This document shows positions 23,712-35,719 of a stretch of 64,000 bases of DNA, piece by piece (the first letter of the stretch is position 1; each line of letters opens with the position of its first letter). Where the stretch lies: NCBI GenBank assembly GCA_024364735.1, contig JAGFNQ010009473.1:248001-312000 (forward strand). The letters are read 5' to 3'. A model generated the notes under the pieces. That model saw only the letters and a list, made by a program, of their open reading frames with translations. It was not told the DNA's origin and searched no databases. A program made the translations under genes and the position numbers. This DNA is from Boesenbergia rotunda. Taxonomy: Eukaryota; Streptophyta; Magnoliopsida; Zingiberales; Zingiberaceae.

Positions 23712-25430
23712 TGATAATTACCATTTTGTTGATCATTTTAGGCTCTCAAATCCATTTTTTGATCCTTTTTTTATGCTTAAATTTGCATTTACATTAGGTT
23801 TCATGAATTATCTCTATTTTATCTTTTGATTCAAATCTTTGTATATTTGAGATATTTTGGGCATTAAATTTGAATCTAATTTTGTAGGCTTCAAATGATC
23901 ATGGACCTAGATCAAATTAGATCAAACTTGAGTCAGAATTGGATCCGGATCAAGACGATCAAGCATCGGATTAATATGGGTCGTCCGATCAAAAAACGGC
24001 TAAATCTGAGTCATCTGTCAACTTCTGATCAATCCGAGCTCAAGATAGAGCTAATTAAGACCATAGATCAATATCTGAAATTTTGGTCCAAATCAGAGAT
24101 CATCTAGCCGTTGGATCAAGCTTAAGAGAGTCTAAGCCGTCCATTCAAAGATCAGGGCAATCTGAGCCACCCGTTGTAGATCTGATCGATCCCAGCTAAG
24201 GAGGAGCAGATCCTGACCATTGATGGAGATCTGGAGATTTGGGCTTGATCCGAGTTAATCTGACCGTTGGATGAGGCGAGGAAGATCACAACCGTTCAAT
24301 TTCAAATGGAATTAGTTAAATCAGGAATTCCCTCCGTAGCTCGTCGTCGTCGCCAGATCGCGAGTTTTCTTCCCTGTTCTTAAGTTTTTCTTCGTCTGTT
24401 CTTCCCCATTCTTCACGCGGCCAACATCAAATCTAAGTTTGTTTCCAAGTTTTCAGATCATCGAGGTAGATTTTCCAGTTGAGTTTGCATTCAATTGTGT
24501 CGCTGAAAGTGGGCTCGGGTGAGGGTTTCGCCGGAATCCTGTTTCCACTGTCGATTCCATTCGATCGCTGCTGTCTTCATCTTCAGAGCAATCAGAGCAC
24601 TTGGAGGGGTTCTCTGAATGCCACTGAGAGTTTCTGGGTTTGATCGACATCCAGCTGATTGAGGAAGAAGGAGATCGCTGGAGTTTCAGCCACTGATCGG
24701 TGACTCTGATCGGACAGAGGTATCACTGACCGGACTCCAGTCCGATCAGTATAGTTTCTGATCGATTCCCAATCCGATCAGCATAGGTCTTGATCGGTCG
24801 GCTGACCGATCAGGAAGGCCAATTCGCAGCAAACTGATCCAGAGAGTTTTTCTTCGCTGATTTTTGAGCTAGAGGGTTTCGAACTCAACCTTTGTGTGAC
24901 GACAAAGGGAAGTCTTGACGATGAACTGATTTGATGTTTAATTTAAGATAATTTTGGTTTTAAGCACTTAATTCTTCAAGTTGTTCTAGTTTGTTTCCAT
25001 TACATTTCAAGCCAAGTTCTTAAGCAATGATTTGATCTAGTTTTCATTATTCTGCAATTAGTTCCTTACAATTAATTTTCTGCAATTAATTCTCTGCATT
25101 TAAGTTTAGTTCTTAAGTTTCAATTCAATAGTTTGAAATCGAATTGCTTAGTTTTCCAATAGGTTAAGAATAGTTCTTGCAATTTCCTAATTTGTTCCAT
25201 GCTTTAGCTAAGTTCACTCTATTTCATACTGTTATTTCCTTATCGCAAAAACCCTCATTTTACTAGAAAACTCAAATCATCAAACAACAACAATTTCAAG
25301 CTTAAGTTAAACATTCACAACTAGTCCTTGGAAAAATACGACTTGAGGCCCCTATACTACATTTTAATTTTGTGAGCAAAAGGTTTTCAACTTATAAATA
25401 TCTAAATTTGAGACTCATTTGGGTCCATCA
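23712..25430 (+). repeat. 5' LTR of the Athila-like element
   Basis: 1719 bp, nearly identical to 30490-32223. Positions 24690-24820 hold a dense cluster of the palindrome-related motifs CTGATCGG and CCGATCAG, kept in the 3' LTR (31460-31600). Confidence 0.9.
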
Positions 25431-25436
25431 AATTTT

Positions 25437-25454
25437 TGGCGCCGTTGCCGGGGA
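25437..25454 (+). promoter_or_regulatory. Primer-binding site (tRNA-Asp)
   Basis: TGGCGCCGTTGCCGGGGA, the exact complement of the last 18 bases of plant tRNA-Asp including CCA, six bases downstream of the 5' LTR. This site is typical of Athila-type Ty3 elements. Confidence 0.9.
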
Positions 25455-25639
25455 ACACTAGTTGAGTTTGTTTAATATGAGCTTGTGTTTAATTTCATAT
25501 TCTGTGAAATTATTTTGTAAATGCAAATTTTTGGTTGAGCTTGTGCTTATTTCCATATTCTTTGATTCTATTTCATTGGCTTTATCTTTCTATATACATT
25601 TGTTGCCAGTTTGTTTGTTTTATGACCAGGACTGGAGGT

Positions 25640-26590
25640 GGAGAGTTTCCGAGCTAGAAAAAAATCAAGGAAGAGTTTCAGAAGCTATTGAAAAATATTC
25701 CTACTCATTCAAGCAGTCCATGGCAGAATATCAGCATTTTCAGAATTTTCAGCAACATTTTCAGAATTATCCCTATTCACAATTTCAGCAAGGTAATCAG
25801 CCTTATCAACAATTTCAGTAAAACCAACCTCTGAATCAGCCACAACAACTGTATCAGCAGAATTTCCAAGATTTTCAACAACAATTTCATTATGATCAAC
25901 AAGGTTTTCAACCTTCACAGCAATCTTTCCAACCATACCAGTAGAATTTTCAGTTTGGAAATCAGAATTTTCAACCCCAACAATCTCAGCAATTCAATCA
26001 ACAATTCCAGCCTCAAATTCAGAATTTTCAGAGCAATAATTTCCAGCAACATCATCCTTGTTATCAATCCAATTTTCAGCAATTTCAACAATCCTGTTGC
26101 TCATTTGATCAGCCCCAACAAATTCATTTTCAGAGTTCACAGCTTACTTATAATTTTCAACAATCTTATGCTTCATTTCAAGACCAACAAATTTCATATC
26201 AATCAAGAAGACTTTGAGGATTCTAGTGAGCTTAATGCACAACAACAAATGCTTAAGGAGATTATGCAACAAATTCTTCAACAGCAACAAATTTTATTAC
26301 AACAAGAGCAACAAAAGAATGATTCCACTCTTCAAGACATTGAAAGACGCATTAAACAACTAGTTAGTGGGATGAATCAAATGCAAGCCCAAGGATCGGG
26401 ACAATTACCTTCTCAAGCTACTCCTAATCCTAAGGGGAATGATTGTGCAATAACTTTGAGGAGTGGGGAAGTTGTTTCAAGTCTAAACACTTCAACGGCT
26501 GATTTTTCTGAAAAATTTTCAACAACTTATTTTCCATCTCAGAACAGCCCCAAAATAGCTTCTATACCAGTTGATTGCAACCCTAGTTAA
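25640..26590 (+). pseudogene. Degenerate gag with Gln/Phe/Asn-rich region
   Basis: Reading from about 25640 the translation is dominated by Gln, Phe, Asn and Tyr (repeats of the form QNFQQ, QFQQ, YQQ), interrupted by a few stops that look like CAG/CAA to TAG/TAA changes and by a frameshift near 26200. From about 26220 it becomes ELNAQQQMLKEIMQQILQQQ, then LPSQATPNPKGNDCAITLRS. The last is the LPSQT..NPK..AITLRSGK motif at the end of the gag region of plant Athila/Tat retrotransposon polyproteins, which identifies the protein. The capsid part upstream is not recognisable. No zinc knuckle or protease was seen. Nonfunctional as read. Confidence 0.6.
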
Positions 26591-26620
26591 AGCCTAAGTC
26601 CTTCTATTGATCTTGCAATT

Positions 26621-27999
26621 GTGATGGAAGAAGAAGAAGAAATCAGTAAAATTAGGGTACCTACAGCAGCTATATCTACCGAAATCCCTGCTCAAAACTC
26701 ATTTCCGAAAACTTCAGCTCAAGTGGAGGAACCAAGGGTCCCTTTACCCATCCCACAGCACCCCAGAGAGGATCCTTCTATCATTAGCATGGGTATTTTA
26801 GATGAGGTTGTTGAGGCAGAGTTATTTGCTGAAAAAGTTTCACTTGATATTCAGAGAGGATATTCTAGTTCAGATGAGGCAGAGGAGATATTAGCTACAA
26901 AGGCAGCTGAGTTGGAGGGTGTATCTGATTCATTTGCAGTTGGAAATGATTCTTTAGGTGTAGGGGATTGCACTGAGCCCCAGGATCACCTATATTGATT
27001 GAGATGTTAGGAGCTTCAGAGGATAGGTTTGAGAGTGTAGGGGATTGCACTGAGCCCCAGGGACCACCCATACCTACTGAGCAGTCAAAGATAGAGTTGG
27101 AACCATTGCCCGAACATTTAGAGTATGCTTATTTGCCAGAAGGTGTAGGGACTTGCATGGTGGAAGCAATGACCCAAGAATCACCTCTTTTAGTTGTATG
27201 TCCACCAGAACTTGAACCTGAGGTGGAGCCTTTACCTGACCAGGAGGAGGTCATAGTTACATCTACTCTTGTGGAACCTTCAAGTATTTTTCAGCACGCC
27301 AAGGTAAGTATTCCTCCTAATTTTTCAGAAAAATGCATAGAGGTACCTAAGGTTGATTTTATTGGATGTGACGCATTTCTTGATACATCCTATGTAGAGA
27401 TTGCTTGTGAAAAATTCATAGAGGTACCTAAGGTTGATTTTATTGGATGTGACGCATTTCTGGATACGTCCAGTGTAGAGACTGATTGTGAAAAACTCAT
27501 ATAGGTACCTAAGGTTGATTTTGTTGGAAGTGATGCATTTCTTGATACATCCTATGTAGAGATTGCTTGTGAAAAATTCATAGAGGTACCTAAGGTTGAT
27601 TTTATTGGATGTGACGCATTTCTGGATACGTCCAGTGTAGAGACTGATTGTGAAAAACTCATATAGGTACCTAAGGTTGATTTTGTTGGAAGTGATGCAT
27701 TTCTTGATACATCCTATGTAGAGATTGCTTGTGAAAAATTCATAGAGGTACCCAAGGTTGATTTTATTGGATGTGACGCATTTCTGGATACGTCCTGTGT
27801 AGAGACTGATTGTGAAAAACTCATAGAGGTACCTAAGGTTGATTTTGTTGGAAGTGATGCATTTTTTGATACACCCTATGTAGAAATTGATTGTGAAAAA
27901 TTCATAGAGGTACCTAAGGTTGATTTTGTTAGATGTGACGCATTTCTTGATATATTCTATGTAGAGATTGTTTGTATTTCATTTCTTCCTTACCCTGCA
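26621..27999 (+). pseudogene. Acidic repeat-containing region downstream of gag
   Basis: Acidic, Glu/Pro/Val-rich frames (26621-26998 and 26995-27504) with repeated GDCTEPQ motifs, running into an 81-bp tandem repeat (27328-27975). Two of the repeat junctions have a TAG where others have GAG. In place of pol, this region has no recognised domain. It may be a spacer protein peculiar to the element family or expanded non-coding sequence. Confidence 0.4.
27328..27975 (+). repeat. 81-bp coding tandem repeat, eight units
   Basis: Eight units of exactly 81 bp (27 codons) start at 27328 and every 81 bp to 27895. The translated unit is of the form EVPKVDFIGCDAFLDTS plus YVEIACEKFI or SVETDCEKLI. Adjacent units alternate between two versions, giving a 162-bp higher-order period. 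In-frame TAG replaces GAG at two unit junctions. Confidence 0.85.
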
Positions 28000-30489
28000 T
28001 GCGTGCAGGAGGTATTTTCTTTTCATGGTTTTGCAGGGAGCCGTAGGCTTCTAAAGTGGGTGCTCAAACTAAATAGCCTCCAACCTCCCGGAAGGACTTC
28101 CAAAGAGTATATAGTGGGAGGAATTGAGCTTACTTTGACTTGTGGAAATTCACCCCAAGAATAGATTTTGCACCTTAATCGTCTTCGACCACCGGGGCAT
28201 ACTATTGCAAAGTTGATAAGGGAGAGAGCAATGCAATATGATATTGATCACGTGAGGATAGCTCTCTCAATCAACCAAACCACCCCACTACCTAGATGGA
28301 TGCTTCGTGCTCTTTACCCAACTTGAAGGGGAGTTATTTCTTCTTACACACTTATTACATTGTAAATATCATTTTTATGTTTTTTAGCCGTAATTTTTCT
28401 TTTAAAATGAGTTCTTGCTAATAAATGCTTAGGTAGTGTAGATTGAATGAAGAGATCATTGTAGATACCATTTTATCCCTTTTAGCATTTTGTTTCATTC
28501 ATGATTTGGAATAAATGTATTCTTCTATTTTTCTCTATATCATTTTAGAGTCCTTTGAAAGTGAATTAAATTTGATTGTTAAAACTTAGGATTTGAGCCA
28601 ATGAATGAAAATTCTTGGATGCTTAAGTACTATTTAGTTATGGACTCTAGAGTGATGACTTGAGAATTACCTAGTGAGGATTGGCCTAATTCTTGTGATA
28701 CAAACATGTGATTGTACTCTAAAACTTGCTTAGGTTCTTTCAAAACTATATTTCTATGATTAGACCACATTTATAGAGGTGAATCACTTTGTTTCCTTTT
28801 TCATATCAATTTTTGCAATATTGCTTGTTGATCTATTCTATATTCTATTTTCCCTTCTCTATATTTCTATTCATTAACCATATTTCCATGGACTTGGATG
28901 CTTGAGTTTGATCTTGATATTACTTTGCCCGAGACGGACAAAAGTTTAAGTGTGGGGGGAGGATGCAAGCATTCTATCAAATATTGAGGACAATCAAGCA
29001 TTGACAACCTACAAGAAAAGTGTGCCAACTTGAAGGAGTTTTGTATCAAGTTTGGGTTGCAAGAATTGATTAGTGAAGGGAAGTGAAGGCTTATTCTCAC
29101 TACCATAGAAGAAACGAAAAGGAGGAAAAATCTGTGCTCAAGATGAATTGTTAAGTGGAAAAGAGATTGGAATAGGGATCAATTGATGAAATGGGAGTGG
29201 TGTGTCAAGAGTGAACTGCAACCACATGCATCAGCTCAGTTGCAAAGAAAAAAAAAAGAAACGTGAGATGTGATCTAAAGAGCAAAAGAAAAAAAAAATT
29301 AGAGTGAAATCATCCTTAAAAGTTCAAGTATGGATTTGAAACAAGTTGAAAAGTTCCATTGAATCAAGTATCGAGTAGTGAACAAAGGATGATAACATTT
29401 CAGATTCCATGAGTTCAGCTAGCCATTGTAAAGAATTGAAAAAATGAAAGCAGAAAATAAAAAAGAGAAACTTAGCTGCAAACAAAAACAGAAACAGAGC
29501 AGCTGATAAACAGAAACAAAAACAGAAAAATATGAAGTAGAAATAAGTGTTAGATGAGTTTTCTGAATGTGAAGATGTGAACAAGGAGATAGTTGGACTT
29601 AAGATGTAGTATTGATTGAAAAGAAGTAATCTTGGCAGAAGACAGTTCAGAGTTCTGCAGTTTTCAGCTACTGATCAGGCCCTGATCGGTCTCCAGACCG
29701 ATCAGAGAAGTCACTGATCAGTCGCTCTGTCCGATCAGCTGCAGTCCAGAACGATCAGAAGGTAGCAAGTCCGATCAGAGACACTCCAGTCCGATCAGAA
29801 GAAGAGTCTGATCGGTCTCTGGACCGATCAGCAGAGATTGACACATGCAATAACCTTGGCATACTGAATTCAGTAATGTCTAGCATCTGATCCTTGCCTA
29901 CCTTGGCTCTGATTTCATTAAGAGGCTACCATCAAAGGGACAAAGTTCATTTAGTAACACTCTTAAGTATCCAAGTCTTCCATTTTCTTTACTTTTCCAT
30001 ATTTCCTTATCATGTCACATTTCTTTACTTTCTTTATCATGATTCTTTAGCATTAAAGTTCATTAAACTTCTATTTCATTCTTATCATTTCATATTCATT
30101 TAACTTGTTCAAATAAGCCTTTTTAAGTGTTGATCCAAGTCAAGAATGATGGTGGAGAGTAGAGCATAAGCAAGCTTATGGTAGTGCAAGAACCATGATT
30201 GTGTATGAGTGAGCTCCACTTTCATCAAAAAGGTAGAACTTAGGTAGAGAGTTACTCAAATTTCCCTTGAGAGGCTTTGTGAGTTTAATTTATCTCAATG
30301 AGTCATGAAGGATGAAGTATACTAAGTTGTTGACTAAAGACAAGTTTCTAGTTCATTGAGTTTAGATTTTTGAGAATTGACAACCCTAGGTAATTTCCTT
30401 TCAATTGCTTCTGACTATGATTGAGAATGATCTAGGGGAACATGTTTAGTTAACTTGTGCGAGACGCCCAAGAGTAAGTGTGGGGAAGT
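28000..30489 (+). other. 3' interior of the Athila-like element, including polypurine tracts
   Basis: No recognisable coding domain. A purine tract AAGTGTGGGGGGAGGA near 28948 and a second, AAGTGTGGGGAAGT, directly before the 3' LTR at 30490 look like duplicate polypurine tracts; only the second is followed by an LTR. Positions 29668-29831 contain another cluster of CTGATCGG/CCGATCAG motifs. Confidence 0.5.
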
Positions 30490-32223
30490 TGATAATTACC
30501 ATTTTGTTGATTATTTTAGGCTCTCAAATCCATGTTTTGGTCCTTTTTATATACTTAAGTTTGCATTTACATTAGATTTCATGAATTATCTATATTTTAG
30601 CTTTTGATTCAAATCTTTGTATATTTGAGATATTTTGGGCATTAAATTTGAATCTAATTTTGTAGGCTTCAAATGATCATGGATCTAGATCAGATTGGAT
30701 CAAACTTCAGTCAGAATTGGATCCGGATCAAAGATGATCAAACATCGAATTAATATGGGTCGTCCGATCAAGAAACGGCTAGATCTAAGTCATCTGTCAA
30801 CTTCTGATCAATCCGAGTTCAAGATAGAGCTAATTAAGACCATAGATCAAGATCTGAAGTTTTGGTCCAAATCAGAGATCATTCAGCCGTTGGATCAAGC
30901 TTAAGAGAGTCTAAGCCGTCCATTCAAAGATCAAGGCAATCTGAGACACCCGTTATAGATCTGATCGATCCCAGCTAAGGAGGAGCAGATCCTGACCATT
31001 GATGGAGATCTGGAGATTTGGGCTTGATCCGAGTTAATCTGATCGTCGGATGAGGCGATGAAGATCACAACCGTTCAATTTCAAATGGAATTAGTTAAAT
31101 CAAGAATTCCCTACACAACTCGTCGTCGTCGCCAGATCGCAAGTTTTCTTCCCTGTTCTTAAGTTTTTCTTCGTCTGTTCTTCCCCGTTCTTCACACAGC
31201 CAACATCAAATCTAAGTTTGTTTCCAAGTTTTCAGATCATCGAGGTAGATTTTCCAGTTGAGTTTACATTCAATTGTGTCGCTGAAAGTGAGCTCGGGTG
31301 AGGGTTTCGCCGGAGTCCTGTTCCACTGTTGATTCCATTCGATCGCTGTTGTCTTCATCTTCGGAGCAATCAGAGCACTTGGAGGGGTTCTCTGAATGCC
31401 ACTGAGAGTTTCTGGGTTTGATCGACATCCAGCTGATTGAGGAAGAAGGAGATCGCTGGAGTTTCAGCCATTGATCGGTGACTCTGATCGGACAAAGGTA
31501 TCACTGACCGGACTCCAGTCCGATCAGTATAGTTCCTGATCGATTCCCAATCCGATCAGCATAGGTCCTGATCGGTCGGCTAACCGATCAGGAAGGCCAA
31601 TTCGCAGCAAACTGATCCAGAGAGTTTTTCTTCGCTGATTTTTGAGCTAGAGGGTTTCGAACTCAACCTTTGTGTAACGACAAAGGGAAGTCTTGACGAT
31701 GAACTGATTTGATGTTTAATTTAGGATAATTTTGGTTTTAAGCACTTAATTCTTCAAGTTGTTCTAGATTGTTTCCATTACATTTCAAGTCAAGTTCTTA
31801 AACAATGATTTGATCTAGTTTTCATTATTCTGCAATTAGTTCCTTACAATTAATTTTCTGCAATTAATTTCCTGCATTTAAGTTTAGTTCTTAAGTTTCA
31901 ATTCAATAGTTTGAAATCGAATTTCTTAGTTTTCCAATAGGTTAAGAGTAGCTCTTGCAATTTCCTAATTTATTTCATGTTTTAGCTAAGTTCACTCTAT
32001 TTCATACTGTTATTTCCTTATCGCAAAAACTCTCATTTTACTAGAAAACCCAAATCATCAAACGACAACAATTTCAAGCTTAAGTTAAACATTCACAACT
32101 AGTCCTTGGAAAAATACGACTTGAGGCACCTATACTACATTTTAATTTTGTGAGCTAAGGGTTTTCAACTTATAAATATCTAAATTTGAGACTCATTCGT
32201 GACACTAGTTATTGGGTCCATCA
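30490..32223 (+). repeat. 3' LTR of the Athila-like element
   Basis: 1734 bp, starting TGATAATTACC after the polypurine tract and ending GGGTCCATCA before the TSD GCTAT. It has 15 extra bases near its 3' end compared with the 5' LTR. Confidence 0.9.
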
Positions 32224-33154
32224 GCTATCCATCAATTTTTGTCTCCACAATTACCTAAGATTGGGGACTTATTTTCATCAACTCAGGGATACCAGACCAG
32301 CACCAACCTCCCTTACCTAAAGGGATTTGCTGGACTTTTGGCAGTGAACAAAATTTTCTTGTTAAATTTTATAATATTTTGCTATCATTAATATATTTGG
32401 CTGGAAAACTTGGTGTAGGCATGATTTTTGGAGCATGTATCAATTCAAAAATCATACAATGTTGAAGGACCCCTAATAAATAAGTGGAGGAATATTCCTT
32501 CGCATATTAGTCGGGTGAGAGCCTTTGTCGGTCGACTCTCGCCGGAAGAGATAATTATTCTAAACTGTGATCTATGTTAGTTTGATATAGAAGCAGTAAC
32601 ATTCGTGTACTTGTTAATTGATAGGTCATTGTAGAAATAATTCCTAACCTACATGAGAATAATTTGTTTGAGAACCTTGATATCAGTGATGACATTCCAC
32701 GGCCAATGGAGACATCGCAAGGAGATGACACAGAAGATGTAAGGCTATGTGGTGAATGCATTCTTAAAGACAAGCAAATCAAGGAGCTAACAGAGAAGAA
32801 TATTTGTTTGAATGAAAGGGTTAAAGGAATTACTTTCAATAATTGAAATAAAGGGCATGGGGGCCCAAGAAAACTATCCTGTAGTCGATCCTCTTTCCGA
32901 TCCAGTATACTGTAAAACAAGGAGAGGACGTGACCGAACTCGGTATGATTACAGGGATACTCCAATTGACAGTCCAGTATGGCACCAACTATTACCAAAG
33001 GGGAAGCGGAGCAAGAAACAAATATCAAATGTAATGGGCAAAGGAAAAAGGAAAATTAGTGAGGAGGATATGGATGAAGTAAGAGAAACCATAATTGTAA
33101 TGGAAGTCATGTTTGAAGAAGACACAGAGGAGGAAACAAGAAGGACCTCCGAAC

Positions 33155-35719
33155 TGTTGGATCTTGTACGGTTGCTAGAGGGAGGGTGAATAGCGTTTTT
33201 CGAAGTCTTTCTTCCTACAAAGTTAGCGTGCGCAAGCGAAAACAATAACAATGAAATCAAACAACGCTAACACAAACCTATTTACTTGGTATCCACCCTT
33301 AAGAGTGACTAATCCAAGAATCCGCCGGTGAATCACTCCCCGGATAACCTCCGGCTAGCCCTTATCGCTCCTTGTGGGTGGAGAAACCTCACAACAACAC
33401 CTTAACAAGACCTGAGCACCAAGACTATTATTTGGCCTTTAACCAAGACCAAATTCGTCAAGAGTCTCAGCCACCACGAAGTCCTCTTTAAATAGAACTA
33501 AGGGTTGATAACTCGCCACCAGTCGACTGCCCTCCAGCCAAATCCAGGGCAGTCGACTGCCCCCAGCCAAATCCGACCGTTACACGCCTAACGTTCAAAT
33601 TTTGGCTGCTACCAGTCGACTGCTCCCAGGGCAGTCGACTGGTCCAGAACCTACTGTGAGTTTCTGTTTGTGCTGGCAGTCGACTGCTATAACACCAGTC
33701 AACTGCCCAGCCTCTACAAACACTCTTCCTCACTCTCTTGACCCTCGTCGACATGTGTCTTCAAGCATACTCCCTTGGCTTGCTCCTTGAAGTCTTCTTC
33801 CACCGGCTATCGTCCCTCGAATGCGTACGCAAATCCTCGACTTTCCTCCATGTCACCCTTCACGTGTGCCCTTTGAAGTCCACTTCTCAGCTTGCCCTTA
33901 GAGTCATCTTCCCTCGGCTCTCGTTCCTTTACGACTTTGCTGACTCTTCACCAGCAGCCTTGACTATTACCTTCGCGCCCTCTTCGTCTTCGTCCCTCGG
34001 ATGCACACAAGCCTCTAGCTTGTCTCCATGTCATCCTTCACGTACACCTCGAAGTCCGCGCTCCTCAGCTCATCATCCCTGCTATACCAGCTTGTCTCCA
34101 TGCCACCCTTCACCTGTACCGAAACCGTTCAGCTCAGTCAATATGTGTAACCTGTACAACCTGCACACTCACATGCACATATTAGTACACAAGGTAAAAC
34201 TTAACTTAAACCCTTTGCCGAAACATCAAAACACTTGGTCACTCCGGACCACAGATTGCCTCAACAATCTCCCCTTTTTGATATTTGGCAATACGTTTAA
34301 GTTAGGGAAACCAAATAGTAGTCAATAGCAATAATTAGCAAAAACAATGCTAAACAAACAACTGGACTTACGTTGCCAAGACTTCATCTTGGACTTACAC
34401 CGCCAATGCATATGCAAATGCAATCATGTATGGATCCTATCCCAAGGCATCTCACACCTAACCCTCTAAATTAGGACTTTTCACACACCTAACTTCCAAA
34501 GTTAGGAATTTCCACACCTAACTTTCCAAAGTTAGGAATTTTCCACACCTAACTCTTCAAGTTAAGAATTTTCCACACCTAACCCTCCAAGTTAGGAATT
34601 TTCACCAAAACGTGCTTTTTAAAACTTTTCCAAAGCTCCCCTACATTGGACTTACAAAGACTTTTTAAGAACCTCTCCAATGTTCCTTTAATCTCAGCTC
34701 CCCCTAAACCTAGGGTTTCGAGCAAAGGAGTGTTTGGTTTTCCAAATTAAACCCAACACTTCTCTCCCTTTGCCTAACATCAAAAAGACTCCAACAATAT
34801 CTCAATTATTTGATCTTTTAATCCCCAATGATCCTAAACACAGTGTACTAGCCACCCATACACTTGTTTTCCATCATTTGGACACAAACTAGCTGCTGGA
34901 TACCTAATCCAGCCCTGGCCAGTCGACTGCCACTTAGGGCAGTCGACTGATACTCTGAAAATCAATTTTTCTGGCCAAATTCAGAAATACGCCAGAATTT
35001 TCACATATCTCCAAAAATTTCTAAATTTTGTGGAAAACTTTGTGGTACCTATACCTAATTGGGAAAAATACATTTAACCATGTATCTATCACCATTCCCA
35101 AGTTTGACACAAAACTCAAAATTTCCTATGAAAATTAAGGCAAACAAGGGCAACCTCCCCCTTAACCTATGTCTTCTCCCAATTTTCATTTTTCCAAGAT
35201 TAAGTTCTACCCAACTTAACACCATAACACCCAGTTAAGTTATACCCCAACATAACATGACACATTTTCCTTTTGTTGAGTTAAACCTAACTTAACAACC
35301 CAAGTTTTCTAACCTAGAACCCTCTAGGAAATCCTAGAAAACCTGGAAAACTCTAAAAATTTACAAGCACATTTGCTACGATATACCTTATCCTAGAAAA
35401 ATATATTTTCATGAAGATCATCAAATGTGCTTGACTTTTGGTACATCCTTTATTTTTCTCAAGAATAGTCATTTTGTATCAACTTGGAAATTCATCTATA
35501 ATTCCATGTGTTTATCAAGGTTAACCATTAAAATTTAACACATGGAATTGTCCTCAACTTTCCTTTTTTTTTATGTATCCTTAATATGATGAAAGTCTCC
35601 CCCTTTTTATCTTTAATCCTAGATACATAGGGAAAACTTCCATATCCTTTCATCCAATAGCACTCTATGACCTTTAAACCATATAAAGCCTCATAGGTTA
35701 ACATGAGCATTCCCGATGT
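33155..35719 (-). mobile_element. LTR retrotransposon fragment with CAGTCGACTG palindromes
   Basis: The left boundary is sharp: TGTTGGATCTTG begins right after the MULE gene sequence, followed by AGAGGGAGGGTGAATAGCG, the reverse complement of a CTATTCACCC..CCTCTAG LTR end familiar from Copia SIRE/Maximus-type elements. The element therefore reads on the minus strand. CAGTCGACTG occurs exactly at 33530, 33550, 33613, 33632, 33676, 34920 and 34940, with a variant near 33696. Inverted repeats of the type CCTAACTTTCCAAAGTTAGG occur at 34488-34506 and 34517-34536 with neighbours. The right boundary, a TSD and coding domains were not found, so the piece is truncated, probably by the palindromic element that follows. 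Confidence 0.55.

Larger units (their letters stand above)
23712..32223 (+). mobile_element. Athila-like Ty3 LTR retrotransposon without visible pol
   Basis: Complete element of 8512 bp with TSD GCTAT (23707-23711 and 32224-32228). LTRs are 23712-25430 and 30490-32223, both TGATAATTACC...GGGTCCATCA. A primer-binding site complementary to the 3' end of tRNA-Asp (25437-25454) and a polypurine tract before the 3' LTR are present. The 5.06-kb interior encodes a degenerate gag and an acidic repeat region but shows no recognisable protease, reverse transcriptase, RNase H or integrase. It is therefore non-autonomous or stripped. The LTRs differ by scattered substitutions and a 15-base gap near their 3' ends, so insertion is not very recent. 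Confidence 0.88.
22979..33154 (+). pseudogene. Decayed Ulp1-type transposon gene of the outer MULE (split by a retrotransposon)
   Basis: Fragments of one gene: around 22979-23090 (EAFQILNDQHIAKIKESPFS, then VFLDIQECSIS), around 23377-23711 (VPVAFTRRDVALSLGIVDRG; later DDYKNLARFNWVEAI) and 32229-33154 (HQFLSPQLPKIGDLFSS; LPYLKGFAGLL; later VDPLSDPVYCKTRRGRDRTR). The spacing sPF..fLdi / DVaL.LGi..RG / yNW / LkGF resembles the DUF1985-like N-terminal part of plant transposon proteins that end in a C48 (Ulp1) peptidase. The peptidase domain itself is missing, lost where the LTR fragment begins at 33155. Several stops and frameshifts show it is dead. The Athila-like element at 23712-32223 sits inside the codon frame; joining the flanks with one copy of the TSD keeps the frame. 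The intron-like stretch 23200-23340 holds GGCCCACGTTGGGCC-type palindromes also present at 36220-36480. Confidence 0.55.
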
